A stretch of 64,000 bases of DNA from Bradyrhizobium sp. LTSP849 (GTDB lineage Bacteria > Pseudomonadota > Alphaproteobacteria > Rhizobiales > Xanthobacteraceae). Position numbers and translations under genes: made by a program. The notes beneath the pieces are model-generated. The model saw only the letters and a program-made list of their open reading frames with translations. It did not search any database and had not been told where the DNA came from. Positions 1 to 8,599 of this stretch are shown here, piece by piece. Numbering within the stretch: position 1 is the first letter of the stretch; each line of letters opens with the position of its first letter. The stretch is from positions 310,001-374,000 of the forward strand of contig NZ_JYMR01000023.1 in NCBI RefSeq assembly GCF_000938255.1, read 5' to 3'.

Positions 1-48
1 ACCGGGGCATCTGTGAGCGCGGCACGCGCATAACTCTTGCACACCTGA

Positions 49-156
49 CGTTAGCCGATACGGCGCGCGATGATTGTTCGTCGCGCGCCGTATTGCATGC
101 GCATCGCGATCGTCGATCGCTGTCATCTGTGTCACGACGACTCGCAACGGCTAACG
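49..156. other. Nested inverted repeats upstream of the epoxide hydrolase gene
   Basis: Three inverted repeats nest here. The outer arms CGTTAGCCG (49-57) and CGGCTAACG (148-156) are perfect 9-bp complements. Inside them is a perfect 13-bp stem, ATACGGCGCGCGA (58-70) and its complement (81-93), around a 10-nt loop. At 106-120 is GCGATCG-T-CGATCGC, an interrupted palindrome. The 13-bp stem could be a terminator for a gene left of the window, but no T-run follows it. The palindrome at 106-120 could be an operator for the gene starting at 277. No coding region is supported in 1-276. Confidence 0.6.
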
Positions 157-276
157 CAGTCTAACAATCCATAACGAGCAAATTGCCGATGCGTGCGCCA
201 ATGTCCCGGCATGACGAACCGACGCGTTAATTTCGAATTCGGTCAGCGTCGCCGACCAAAGCCAGGGAGAACCAAC

Positions 277-1590
277 ATGACTACGCAAGCACGTGCCGAC
301 ATCCTGAACCCCGACCGCCGTCAACTGCTGAGCCAGGCCGCGATGACCGCGGTGGCCGCGAGCATGGCAAGCCTGTTTCCGGCGCATCCGGTGAAAGCTG
401 CCGCAAGCGGCGCAATCCGCCCGTTCCACGTCAATGTGCCCGAAGAAGATCTGCTCGACCTCCGCCGTCGCCTTGCTGCGACGCGGTGGCCGGATCGCGA
501 GATCGTTGCCGACCAGTCGCAGGGCGTGCAGTTGACGACAGTCCAGCAGCTCGTGCGCTACTGGCAGAGCGACTATGACTGGCGCAAGGTGGAAGCGCGG
601 CTCAACGCGCTGCCGCAATTCGTTACCGAGATCGACGGGGTCGACATCCACTTCATCCACGTGCGTTCCAAGCACGAGAACGCGCTGCCGATGATCGTCA
701 CGCATGGCTGGCCCGGCTCGATCATCGAACAGATCAAGATCGTCGGCCCACTGACCGATCCAACCGCGCATGGCGCGAAGATTGCTGACGCCTTCGACCT
801 CGTGATTCCCTCGCTCCCCGGTTACGGCTTCTCCGGCAAGCCGACCGAGCTCGGCTGGGATCCGCAACGTGTTGCGCGCGCCTGGGTCGTGCTGATGAAA
901 CGGCTCGGCTACAACCGCTACGTCGCCCAGGGCGGCGATTGGGGCAACGCTATTACAGAGCAACTGGCGCTGTTGGCGCCGCCGGAACTGCTCGGCATCC
1001 ATACCAACATGCCCGCCACCGTTCCCGACGATATCGCCAAGGCGCTTCAGCCCGGCGGATCGCGGCCGTCAAACCTCTCGGCCGACGAGCGCACCGCCTA
1101 CGACCAGCTCGATGACTTCTACAAGCACGGCCTCGGCTATGCGATCGAGATGTCGAACCGTCCGCAGACGCTCTATGGGTTGGTGGATTCGCCGGCGGGC
1201 CTGGCGTCCTGGATGCTCGATCACGACGCGCGCAGCACCGCGATGATCGCGCGGGCGTTCGACGGCAAGACGGAAGGACTGTCGCGGGACGATGTCATCG
1301 ACAACATCACGCTCTACTGGCTCACCAACACGGCGGTGTCGTCGGCGCGGCTGTACTGGGAGAACAAGCTGGCGTTCTTCGAGCCCAAGCACATCAAGAT
1401 CCCGGTCGCCGTCAGTGTCTTTCCGGACGAGATCTATGCGGCGCCGCGCAGCTGGGCCGAGAAGGCCTATCCCAAGCTGATGCACTATAACCGCCTCGAC
1501 AAGGGCGGGCACTTCGCAGCCTGGGAGCAACCCACGCTGTTCTGCTCCGAAATGCGGACCGCGTTCCGCCCGCTGCGTCAGTCGATCTGA
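277..1590 (+). CDS. Epoxide hydrolase (EHN-domain, alpha/beta hydrolase), Tat-exported
   Basis: A 437-residue microsomal-type epoxide hydrolase that opens epoxides to diols. The N-terminus carries a Tat-like signal (DRRQLLSQAAM, then an alanine-rich stretch to about residue 43), so periplasmic export is likely. The EHN lid domain spans about 47-155. The oxyanion motif HGWPGS is at 143-148, the nucleophile is Asp221 in GGDWG, and the C-terminal catalytic His is near 412 in GGHFAAWEQ. I chose the ATG at 277 because GGGAGA lies just upstream; the longer reading from 193 adds arginine-rich residues with no ribosome site. It heads a run of same-strand stress and detoxification genes. The natural substrate is unknown. 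Confidence 0.88.
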   Translation: MTTQARADILNPDRRQLLSQAAMTAVAASMASLFPAHPVKAAASGAIRPFHVNVPEEDLLDLRRRLAATRWPDREIVADQSQGVQLTTVQQLVRYWQSDYDWRKVEARLNALPQFVTEIDGVDIHFIHVRSKHENALPMIVTHGWPGSIIEQIKIVGPLTDPTAHGAKIADAFDLVIPSLPGYGFSGKPTELGWDPQRVARAWVVLMKRLGYNRYVAQGGDWGNAITEQLALLAPPELLGIHTNMPATVPDDIAKALQPGGSRPSNLSADERTAYDQLDDFYKHGLGYAIEMSNRPQTLYGLVDSPAGLASWMLDHDARSTAMIARAFDGKTEGLSRDDVIDNITLYWLTNTAVSSARLYWENKLAFFEPKHIKIPVAVSVFPDEIYAAPRSWAEKAYPKLMHYNRLDKGGHFAAWEQPTLFCSEMRTAFRPLRQSI

Positions 1591-1655
1591 AATCAGCAGG
1601 GACGCGCGTCCCAGTGCGCGCGTCCCGCTCTTGCACACATGTCAGGATTTCAATC

Positions 1656-2504
1656 ATGAACCGCCCCGAACGCACCTTCACCACCGAAGATATCCGCCTC
1701 GAGCGGAGGCTGCCGTCATATTGGCGTGTCACCTTCGACATGCCGCCGGTCAACATCTTCGGTCCGAGGCATCTGCCGCTGCTCAACGATATCGTCACCG
1801 CGATCGAGACCGATCCGCAGGTGAAGGTCGTGGTGTTCGATAGCGCCGTCGAAGGCTTCTTCATTACGCATTACGACTTCCTTGCGCCGCTGGAGGACAC
1901 TGTCAGTATCCCACCCGGGCCGACCGGCCTCCAGGCGCTGCCCGATATGCTGGTACGTCTGAGCCGCGCGCCGGTTGTATCGATCGCCTCGATCCGGGGC
2001 CGTGCGACCGGCGTCGGCAGTGAGCTCGCGCTCGCAAGCGATATGCGCTTCGCCAGCCGAGAGAAGGCGATCCTGTCGCAATGGGAGGTTGGTGCGGGCC
2101 TCGTGCCCGGCGGCGGGCCGATGGCGCGGCTGCCGCGGCTGATGGGCCGCGGCCGCGCGCTCGAAGTTTTGCTGAGTGCCGACGACATTCACGGCGATCT
2201 CGCCGAGCGCTACGGCTACGTCAACCGGTCGTTGCCGGATGCCGAGCTCGATGGCTTCGTCGAGGCGCTCGCGATGCGCATTGCGTCCTTCGACAAGGAT
2301 GCGATTGCCGAGACCAAGCGTCTCGTCGATGTCGCAAGCCTGCCGCCGGACGTGGAAATCAAGCCGGAGTGGGACGCGTTCTTGGCTTCGCTCAGCCGCC
2401 CCGCCAGCCAGGCCAGGATCAAGACGCTTATGGCGCGCGGTTTTCACCGCGCTGGCGACGTCGAGAACCGGCTGGGCTTCCACGTCGGACAGATCGGGAG
2501 CTAA
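1656..2504 (+). CDS. Enoyl-CoA hydratase/isomerase (crotonase) family protein
   Basis: A 282-residue crotonase-fold protein. The oxyanion-hole stretches are recognisable: ASIRGRATGVGSELALASD for the first glycine-rich loop and GLVPGGGPMARLPRLMGRG for the second, followed by a typical helical region (ADDIHGDLAERYGYVNR). The FGPRHLP region is less typical than in fatty-acid enoyl-CoA hydratases, so the reaction may differ. The ATG at 1656 is preferred over 1614, which would add an unrelated cysteine- and arginine-rich leader. It sits 65 bp after the epoxide hydrolase and may be co-transcribed. Family assignment is firm, substrate unknown. Confidence 0.8.
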   Translation: MNRPERTFTTEDIRLERRLPSYWRVTFDMPPVNIFGPRHLPLLNDIVTAIETDPQVKVVVFDSAVEGFFITHYDFLAPLEDTVSIPPGPTGLQALPDMLVRLSRAPVVSIASIRGRATGVGSELALASDMRFASREKAILSQWEVGAGLVPGGGPMARLPRLMGRGRALEVLLSADDIHGDLAERYGYVNRSLPDAELDGFVEALAMRIASFDKDAIAETKRLVDVASLPPDVEIKPEWDAFLASLSRPASQARIKTLMARGFHRAGDVENRLGFHVGQIGS

Positions 2505-2613
2505 CGGAACCGCTGTGGTGCTCGACCGGTTGGAATGGCGGCAGGCGGTCGTGCCAATGTCGCCTTCCTCCGGTACGGAGCGCCGGTACTGAAATCAAAC
2601 AAGGAGAATTGAG

Positions 2614-3036
2614 ATGATCCGCAAGGCAAAAGCAGTCTGGAAGGGTACCGGTCGCGATGGCACCGGCCATATTTCAAGCGAATCCGGCGTGCTCGCTGAG
2701 ACGCCATATTCGTTCAAGACCCGCTTCGAGAACGAGAAGGGCACCAATCCCGAGGAGTTGATCGCGGCGGCCCATGCCGGCTGCTTTACCATGGCGCTGG
2801 CTTTCGGTCTTCAGCTCGCCGGTTTCACGCCGGACGAGCTCTCGACGGAAGCGGCGGTCACGCTCGAGCCGGAAGGCAAAGGCTTCAAGATCAGCAAGTC
2901 CGCGCTGACCTTGCGTGCCAAGGTGCCGAACCTCGACGACGCAGGTTTTGCCAAGATCGCCGGCGAGGCCGAGAAGAACTGTCCGGTGTCGAGGGTGCTC
3001 AACGCCGCGATCACGCTGGACGCCAAGCTGACCTAG
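2614..3036 (+). CDS. OsmC-family peroxiredoxin
   Basis: A 140-residue OsmC protein, the usual length. It has the two redox cysteines of the family: Cys57 in HAGCFTM and Cys123 in NCPVSRVLN. OsmC proteins reduce organic hydroperoxides in the cytoplasm using thiols. AAGGAGAATTGAG precedes the ATG, a strong ribosome site. The gene lies in a stress cluster with a cupin and MsrA. The EELIAAAHAGCF motif and length place it in the OsmC branch rather than Ohr; a separate Ohr gene lies at the right end of the window. Confidence 0.9.
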   Translation: MIRKAKAVWKGTGRDGTGHISSESGVLAETPYSFKTRFENEKGTNPEELIAAAHAGCFTMALAFGLQLAGFTPDELSTEAAVTLEPEGKGFKISKSALTLRAKVPNLDDAGFAKIAGEAEKNCPVSRVLNAAITLDAKLT

Positions 3037-3061
3037 CTCAACACACCCAAGGACTGCCGCC

Positions 3062-3496
3062 ATGCCCCGCCAACATCAGCCAGACGAAGACAGGTTCCGA
3101 GCGATCCTGCCCGAGGACATTGCGTGGCAGCCGTTTCCCGCGTTCCCGGCGGGCGCACGGCTGGCCGTCATGGTCGGCCATCCCACCGAACCCGGACCAT
3201 ACGTGGTCCGGGTGAAGGTGCCCGGCGGCACCAAGCTGATGCCGCACAAGCATCCGGAGGACCGGATCTACACGGTCATGTCGGGCGTGTTCTATATCGG
3301 GCTCGGCGAGAGTTTTGACGGCGACAAGGTCAAGGCCTATCCGCCGGGCAGCGTCATCGTCCTGCCCGGCGAGACCTGGCATTTTCACTGGGCGAAGTCC
3401 GGCGAATACGTCACCCAGGTTTCCGCGATCGGCCCATTGGGCCTAGAGTATCACGACGATCATGACGACCCGCGTCTGCATGCAGCGACGCAATGA
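3062..3496 (+). CDS. Cupin-domain protein
   Basis: A 144-residue single-domain cupin. The first cupin motif is visible as PHKHPEDRIYTVMSG (H, H and E ligand positions) and the second as LPGETWHFHWAKSGE. AAGGA precedes the ATG. It starts 25 bp after OsmC, so the two are probably one transcript. The C-terminus is acidic and histidine-rich (EYHDDHDDPR). Small cupins of this type often bind one metal, but the function cannot be read from sequence alone. Confidence 0.78.
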   Translation: MPRQHQPDEDRFRAILPEDIAWQPFPAFPAGARLAVMVGHPTEPGPYVVRVKVPGGTKLMPHKHPEDRIYTVMSGVFYIGLGESFDGDKVKAYPPGSVIVLPGETWHFHWAKSGEYVTQVSAIGPLGLEYHDDHDDPRLHAATQ

Positions 3497-3533
3497 GGCC
3501 TCGGACATCTCGACGGAACGAATGGAGCATCGA

Positions 3534-4046
3534 ATGACGACAGAGCGCGCAGTTTTGGCTGGAGGCTGTTTCTGGGGCATGCAAGACCTCATCCGTAGGC
3601 AACCGGGCGTGATCTCGACCCGCGTCGGCTACACCGGCGGTGCGGTGAAGAATGCGACCTATCGCAATCACGATGGCCACGCCGAAGCGATCGAGATCGT
3701 CTTTGATCCCGCGAAGACCAGCTTCCGGACCATGCTGGAGTTCTTCTTCCAGATCCATGATCCCACCACGCTCAACCGTCAGGGCAATGATTGGGGCACG
3801 AGCTACCGCTCGGCGATCTTCACGACGAGCGATGAGCAGAAGCTGATCGCCGAGGACACCATTGCCGACGTCGAGGCATCGGGCCTGTGGCCCGGCAAGG
3901 TGGTGACCGAGGTGGCGCCCGCTGGTGACTTCTGGGAAGCCGAGCCCGAGCATCAGGATTATCTCGAGCGCTATCCGGACGGCTACACCTGCCACTTCAT
4001 CCGGCCCGATTGGAAGCTGCCGCGGCGCGCGACCGCGCTCCAATAA
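3534..4046 (+). CDS. msrA: Peptide-methionine (S)-S-oxide reductase MsrA
   Basis: A 170-residue MsrA that repairs methionine-S-sulfoxide. The signature GGCFWGMQ places the catalytic Cys at residue 12, and the downstream YTGG, YRNHDGHAE and DPTTLNRQGNDWGTSYRS blocks are hallmarks of the family. I chose the ATG at 3534: GGAG sits 8 nt upstream and the protein then begins, as is usual, about ten residues before the catalytic Cys. A longer reading from 3462 would overlap the cupin gene. It belongs to the OsmC-cupin stress run. Confidence 0.95.
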   Translation: MTTERAVLAGGCFWGMQDLIRRQPGVISTRVGYTGGAVKNATYRNHDGHAEAIEIVFDPAKTSFRTMLEFFFQIHDPTTLNRQGNDWGTSYRSAIFTTSDEQKLIAEDTIADVEASGLWPGKVVTEVAPAGDFWEAEPEHQDYLERYPDGYTCHFIRPDWKLPRRATALQ

Positions 4047-4137
4047 TCGCGAGAGCATCACGGAAGCTCCGACGCTGCATCGTCTACCCGACGGCAGCGA
4101 TCCCTAAGTCACGCTTGAAAGTCACGAGGAGGATATC

Positions 4138-4212
4138 ATGGCGAATGTTTCCTATGTCTCCGAACGACCGGCGAAGATTGGCAACGAATTTCACAAGGGA
4201 GAACGTCGATGA
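4138..4212 (+). CDS. Short leader ORF (24 codons) overlapping the next gene
   Basis: This 24-codon ORF begins with ATG at 4138 and has one of the strongest ribosome sites in the region, GAGGAGG, seven bases upstream. Its stop codon overlaps the next start in ATGA (4209-4212), the geometry of translational coupling. The peptide starts MANVSYVSERPAK and ends EFHKGERR; I recognise no family. It may be a true small protein, a coupling leader, or what remains of a larger gene. It is too short to judge by codon use. Confidence 0.45.
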   Translation: MANVSYVSERPAKIGNEFHKGERR

Positions 4213-4586
4213 AGCCGCGCATGAACTTCTACGAGTCTGTTCCCGAGGCCGTCAAAGCGCTGAGCGCGCCCGAGAAGCGGACCACGACAATTGATTCAAT
4301 CATTGCGCTGATGAGATCGATAGGAGGAGGTTCCTGGGTGATCCTCGCCACGTTGCTCATATTGCTCGTCGGCGCGATCGTCCTTTCCTATCTGGGCTGG
4401 ACGAGTGCAGTCGGCACAGACGTGCCAGCCTCGGGCTATGTTGCCCTCGTACTTGGCGTGATCGCTTCCCTTGCTGTCGGCTTCGGGTTGATGGCGCTGG
4501 TCTTTTACAGCAGCCGTGCCGGGTATGATGAGCCGGCAAGACTGGTGCAGAAGGACGACAACACCTCCACCGATCCACGGGCGTAG
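4209..4586 (+). CDS. Small two-TM membrane protein with an AhpD-like N-terminus
   Basis: A 125-residue protein with two hydrophobic helices, roughly residues 42-62 (WVILATLLILLVGAIVLSYL) and 75-101, and a short charged tail. The first 17 or so residues (MKPRMNFYESVPEAVKA) look like the start of carboxymuconolactone decarboxylase/AhpD proteins, whose catalytic part is absent. An in-frame ATG at 4311 (MRSIGGGSW) would give a 91-residue membrane protein without this segment. Possibly a fusion of a gene 5' end onto a membrane gene. Function unknown. Confidence 0.6.
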   Translation: MKPRMNFYESVPEAVKALSAPEKRTTTIDSIIALMRSIGGGSWVILATLLILLVGAIVLSYLGWTSAVGTDVPASGYVALVLGVIASLAVGFGLMALVFYSSRAGYDEPARLVQKDDNTSTDPRA

Positions 4587-4621
4587 TGCCCCCGGCGCAT
4601 TATCGCTTCCGGAGATCAGGC

Positions 4622-4915
4622 ATGGCCAAGGGATATTGGATCACCTTCTATCGCTCCATTTCCGATCCGGCTGCAGTGGCGGCCTATGCGAAGCTTGCTG
4701 GTCCCGCCATTACCACCGGTGGCGGCCGTTTCTTGGCTCGCGGCAATGCCGTGAGAGCCTATGAGCAGGGCGTCGCGCAGCGGGCCACGGTGACCGAGTT
4801 CGACAGCGTCGAACAGGCCATCGCGGTTCATGAGGGCCCCGCCTATCGCGAAGCGCTTCGGGTGCTGGGGAACGCATGTGAGCGGGACGTCCGCATCGTC
4901 GAAGGACTGGATTGA
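4622..4915 (+). CDS. DUF1330 family protein
   Basis: A 97-residue protein starting MAKGYWITFYRSISDP, with the compact alpha/beta-barrel pattern of DUF1330 (VTEFDSVEQAIAVHEGPAYREAL is the conserved second half). GGAGA lies just before the ATG at 4622, which I prefer over 4586. Small ferredoxin-like barrels of this family are usually dimers; no reaction is established for this one. It ends the same-strand run that began with the epoxide hydrolase. Confidence 0.78.
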   Translation: MAKGYWITFYRSISDPAAVAAYAKLAGPAITTGGGRFLARGNAVRAYEQGVAQRATVTEFDSVEQAIAVHEGPAYREALRVLGNACERDVRIVEGLD

Positions 4916-5066
4916 GTAAGTGCAGGGTCACGGGCAGGGAAACAATTGCTGCCCGAAGCATGGTGTTTGGTTCGAAGACGGCCGCGCCAAGACGAGAAAG
5001 AGAGCGGACATGTGTAACCTGCTGGCAGGGAGCCGCCGTTCGGCTCTGCCTGTCGGGTCGCCGATG

Positions 5067-5726
5067 TCAGGCGTGCGTCGTCCCCTGGCGCGGCTCCGGC
5101 CGGCATCCGCAGATCACGCGCACGGCCTTCTGGGCAAGCTCTCGCAGCTCGGCGCGGCGTGCGCCGGCACGCGCGCGAATGGCGATGGTCTGCATCGTCG
5201 CGGCGGCAAGGATCGCCAGTGCAGCGGGATCGGCGTCCGGCGTCAACTCACCCCTGTCCTGAGCGAGACGAAAACGCGCTTCGAAATCGGCATCGATCGC
5301 GCGCAATCCCGCTGCAACGCTGTTTCGGATCGCCGGATCTTCTGCGACTTCGGTCACCGCGGTTCCGACCACGAAGCAGCCGCGCGCGGTTCCCTTGCCG
5401 GAGAAGTAGATCGACAGCGCCGCGTCGTAGGCAAGCATCAGCGCCTCGTCCAGGGGATGGTCCCCCGCAAGAGCCTCGCGCGTCGCGGCAAGGCTTATCC
5501 CCCAATAGCGCGCGAGCGCTTCGAGATAGAGCGCGTGCTTGTTGCCGAACACCGCGTAGAGGCTCGGTGGACTCATGCCGGTCGCGGCCGCGACCTTGTC
5601 CAGGGATGTGCCGGAGTAGCCGGTTCGCCAGAACGTCTCCGTGGCCCGCTTGAGGGCCGTCTCGGCGTCATAGGCGGGCGGCCGTCCGCGGCGGACCGGG
5701 CCCGTTTCGCTTTTCTGCCGTGCCAT
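5067..5726 (-). CDS. TetR/AcrR family transcriptional regulator
   Basis: A 219-residue TetR regulator. The N-terminal helix-turn-helix is clear: RATETFWRTGYSGTSLDKV followed by TGMSPPSLYAVFGNK. The C-terminal ligand domain contains a Cys (ARGCFVVG). I start it at 5726 (MARQKSE); the reading from 5891 would cross the promoter region. It is divergent from an EmrA-EmrB pump, so it is probably the local repressor of that pump. A palindrome at 5831-5842 is its likely operator. Confidence 0.88.
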   Translation of the reverse strand: MARQKSETGPVRRGRPPAYDAETALKRATETFWRTGYSGTSLDKVAAATGMSPPSLYAVFGNKHALYLEALARYWGISLAATREALAGDHPLDEALMLAYDAALSIYFSGKGTARGCFVVGTAVTEVAEDPAIRNSVAAGLRAIDADFEARFRLAQDRGELTPDADPAALAILAAATMQTIAIRARAGARRAELRELAQKAVRVICGCRPEPRQGTTHA

Positions 5727-5830
5727 ATCGCCAAAATCCTGGTTGCGATGTTCCACACGTATATTTGTATAGATCGTTATAAAAATCAATAGCCGCACAC
5801 CTTGATCGCCGCCCCGGAGTACGATATTTG

Positions 5831-5842
5831 TAACGAACGTTA
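5831..5842. promoter_or_regulatory. Candidate TetR operator in the emrA promoter
   Basis: TAACG-AA-CGTTA is a perfect 5-bp inverted repeat with a 2-nt centre, 28 bp before the emrA-like start at 5870. It lies between the divergent TetR gene and the pump. A weak promoter (TTGATC at 5802-5807, TATTTG at 5825-5830) would place it at the transcription start. Confidence 0.45.
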
Positions 5843-5869
5843 GTAAATTGGATAGAGCGAGGGCTTTCG

Positions 5870-7012
5870 ATGCGTTTGAACTTTGCGCCAATCGCCGGCT
5901 GGTTGGGCGATCGCAGTTTCCGAGGGAGCGAGGGGGCTGCGCAATTGTCCAGAGCGGAGCTCGGCAGGCGGCTGCGCCGGCCCCTGATGCTCGTGCTGCC
6001 GGCCGCGGTCGCCGTGTTCGGCGCCTTCATGTATCTCGCCCAGCAGCAATACGTCTCGACCGACGACGCATTCGTTCGCGCCGCCAAGGTGACCATCAAC
6101 GCTCGGGTTTCCGGTCAAGCGGTTGAGATCGCCGTGCGGGACAACGAGCGCGTTCGGCAGGGGCAGGTCCTGTTTCGGATTGATCCGGAGCCCTACCAGA
6201 TTGCCGTCGATCAGGCGGAGGCCCGGCTCGGCAGTGCGCGCCTTCAGATCGACTCGCTCAAGGCGACCTATCGTCAGCAGCAGGCGGAACTGCAATCGGC
6301 TAAAGACTCGGCTTCCTTCGACGAGCGCGAGTTCGACCGCAAGAAGATGCTGGTCGCCTCCGACTTCACGCCGCGCGCGGTCTATGAGCGGGCCGAGACC
6401 GACATGAAGGTCTCCCGCCACCGCATGACGTCGATCGAACAGCAGATCGCCAACACGATCGTCGCGCTCAATGGCGATCCCGATATCGACGTCGACCGCC
6501 ATCCGACGGTTCGCGCGGCGAGGGCGCAGCTCGACCGTGCGCGGCTCGATCTCTCCTATGCCACGGTGACGGCGCCCGACGACGGTATCGTGACGAAGGT
6601 CGACGACTTGCAGATCGGCGGCTTCGTCAATGCCGGCGCGCCCACGTTCTCGCTGCTGTCGAGCCGACACGTCTGGATCGAGGCGAATTTCCGCGAGACC
6701 GGCCTGACCCACATGCATCCGGGTCAGGAGGCGACGATCGACGTCGACGCCTATCCGGATCGCAAATTCAGGGCGCATATCGTCAGCATGAGTCCTGGCA
6801 CAGGATCTGACTTCTCTATCCTGCCGCCAGAGAATGCGACCGGAAACTGGGTCAAGGTCGTGCAGCGCCTGCCGGTGCGCCTCGAACTCGACGATCTCGA
6901 TTCAAACCGGCCATTGTTCTCGGGCATCAGCGTGACGGCGCGGGTCGACACCGGCTATCGCCGGACCTGGCCGCATCTGCTCCAACCCGCGCTCGCGGTG
7001 GAGGGCAAATGA
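5870..7012 (+). CDS. emrA: HlyD/EmrA-family membrane fusion protein of a multidrug pump
   Basis: A 380-residue periplasmic adaptor. One N-terminal membrane helix lies at about residues 40-60 (LMLVLPAAVAVFGAFMYLA). It is followed by the biotinyl-lipoyl half motif (VSTDDAFVRAAKVTINARV), a coiled-coil hairpin around 105-210, and the second half motif (YATVTAPDDGIVTKVDDLQ). GAGGG precedes the ATG. Its stop overlaps the next gene by four bases, so the two are coupled. It links the inner-membrane transporter to an outer-membrane channel, which is not encoded here. Confidence 0.88.
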   Translation: MRLNFAPIAGWLGDRSFRGSEGAAQLSRAELGRRLRRPLMLVLPAAVAVFGAFMYLAQQQYVSTDDAFVRAAKVTINARVSGQAVEIAVRDNERVRQGQVLFRIDPEPYQIAVDQAEARLGSARLQIDSLKATYRQQQAELQSAKDSASFDEREFDRKKMLVASDFTPRAVYERAETDMKVSRHRMTSIEQQIANTIVALNGDPDIDVDRHPTVRAARAQLDRARLDLSYATVTAPDDGIVTKVDDLQIGGFVNAGAPTFSLLSSRHVWIEANFRETGLTHMHPGQEATIDVDAYPDRKFRAHIVSMSPGTGSDFSILPPENATGNWVKVVQRLPVRLELDDLDSNRPLFSGISVTARVDTGYRRTWPHLLQPALAVEGK

Positions 7013-8505
7013 GTACGCCCCTCCCATCGCCCGCTGCGGCCGGCGGTCATCGCGCGATCGCCGTGGCTGCCCTCATGGCGACCTACATGCAAGCCGTCAA
7101 CATTTCGATACCGAACGCGGCGCTGCCCCACATTCAAGCGACGCTCTCGATGGCTAATGACGAGGTCGGCTGGGTGTTTTCCTCGTATATCGCCGCGAGC
7201 GCCGTGACCATGTCGATCACGCAATGGCTGGCGGGACGTTACGGCCGGAAGGCGGTCTATCAGGCCGCGCTCGCGATCTTCGTGCTTGGTCTGGTCCTTA
7301 ATACGCTGGCGACCACGTCCATCCAGTTCGTGCTGGCCCGAATCCTCCAGGGATTGGCGAGCGGGCCGCTTGCGCCGCTTTCGCTGGCGATCCTGCTCGA
7401 GGTGACGCCGCCGGCGCGACATGCGCGCATGAGCCTGGCGTGGACCGTGTGCTCACTGCTCGGCATCAGTAGCGGCCCCGCCATTGGCGGCTGGCTCAGT
7501 GAATATTACGGCTGGCCATCGATCTTCTATGTCAGCCTGCCGATGGCTGGCTTCATCTTCCTGACGATGACCCAACTGCTGGGCGAGAAGCGGGCGGAGC
7601 GCAGCCAGTCCTTCGACTTCTTCGGCCTGACGACCTTCTCCGTCGGCATGATCGGGCTGCAAATGCTGCTCGACCGCGGCGAGCGTCTCGAATGGTTCGC
7701 CTCGACGGAGATCTGGGTCGAAGCAACCGCGTCGGTTCTGGGTTTCTATCTCTTCATCGTCCATGTCATGACGACAAGGGAGCATTTTCTCCGCACCGCG
7801 CTGTTCAGGGATCGCAATCTCATCCTCTCGACCGTCATCTCCTTCGCGCTGGGCTTCGTCCTGCTGCCGACCCTGGCGTTGACGTCCCCCATGCTGGAGG
7901 AATTGCTCAACTACCCCGTCGACACCACCGGCTACATGACCATTCCGCGCGGTGTGGCGCTGGTAGGAGCTCTGGTGCTGACGAGCCTGGTTCCGACTCA
8001 GATCGACTATCGGCCGTTCCTCATCGGCGGAATGGCGCTGGTGGTCTATGCCAATTGGCTGATGCTCGGCTATTCACCGGCGATGGATTGGCGGCCGGTG
8101 GTCGAAGCCGGTCTGCTCCAGGGGGCCGGTATCGGCATGTTGCTGCCTGCGCTCGCCAGAGCCGCTTTCGGCACGCTCGATCCGAAGCTTCGGCCGGAAG
8201 GCAGCGCGCTGATCAATCTGTCGCGCCTCTATGGCAGCACCATCGGCATCGCGGTGGTTCAGCTCTTTTTCTATGCCAACACGCAAGCCGTGCACATCGC
8301 GCTCGCCAAGAACCTGACGCCCTATCGTGTCGCCGCTTATTTCGGGGGCTCGATCGGCAAGCCGGGCCTCGCCGCGCTCAACGGCATGGTCACGCGTCAG
8401 GCGGCCACGGTTGCGGTCATCGACCAGTTCGAGATCCTGATGTTCGCCATGCTCGTGGTGATCCCGCTCGTGTTTTTTCTCCGTAAGCCGCGTCCCGCCG
8501 GTTAA
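7009..8505 (+). CDS. emrB: MFS drug transporter, DHA2/EmrB type
   Basis: A 498-residue major facilitator protein with 14 predicted membrane helices. The loop motif WLAGRYGRK and the antiporter motif GPAIGGWLSEYYGW mark the DHA2 drug:H+ antiporters. It starts within the stop of the EmrA-like gene (ATGA), as usual for EmrAB pairs. With the TetR gene it forms a self-contained efflux module; the drug is unknown. Confidence 0.88.
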   Translation: MSTPLPSPAAAGGHRAIAVAALMATYMQAVNISIPNAALPHIQATLSMANDEVGWVFSSYIAASAVTMSITQWLAGRYGRKAVYQAALAIFVLGLVLNTLATTSIQFVLARILQGLASGPLAPLSLAILLEVTPPARHARMSLAWTVCSLLGISSGPAIGGWLSEYYGWPSIFYVSLPMAGFIFLTMTQLLGEKRAERSQSFDFFGLTTFSVGMIGLQMLLDRGERLEWFASTEIWVEATASVLGFYLFIVHVMTTREHFLRTALFRDRNLILSTVISFALGFVLLPTLALTSPMLEELLNYPVDTTGYMTIPRGVALVGALVLTSLVPTQIDYRPFLIGGMALVVYANWLMLGYSPAMDWRPVVEAGLLQGAGIGMLLPALARAAFGTLDPKLRPEGSALINLSRLYGSTIGIAVVQLFFYANTQAVHIALAKNLTPYRVAAYFGGSIGKPGLAALNGMVTRQAATVAVIDQFEILMFAMLVVIPLVFFLRKPRPAG

Positions 8506-8599
8506 CGCCGGGGAGTCGTGAAATGACATCGCATCGTCAATTTCGATCACCTCGTCTTCCACTTGTGCGGGAGCCGAGGACAAACAAAGGAGCAGCAGC

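Noticed and set aside
5840..6778. 312-codon leftward frame opposite the EmrA-like gene
   Set aside because: Shadow of the adaptor gene, lacking motifs and crossing the divergent promoter.
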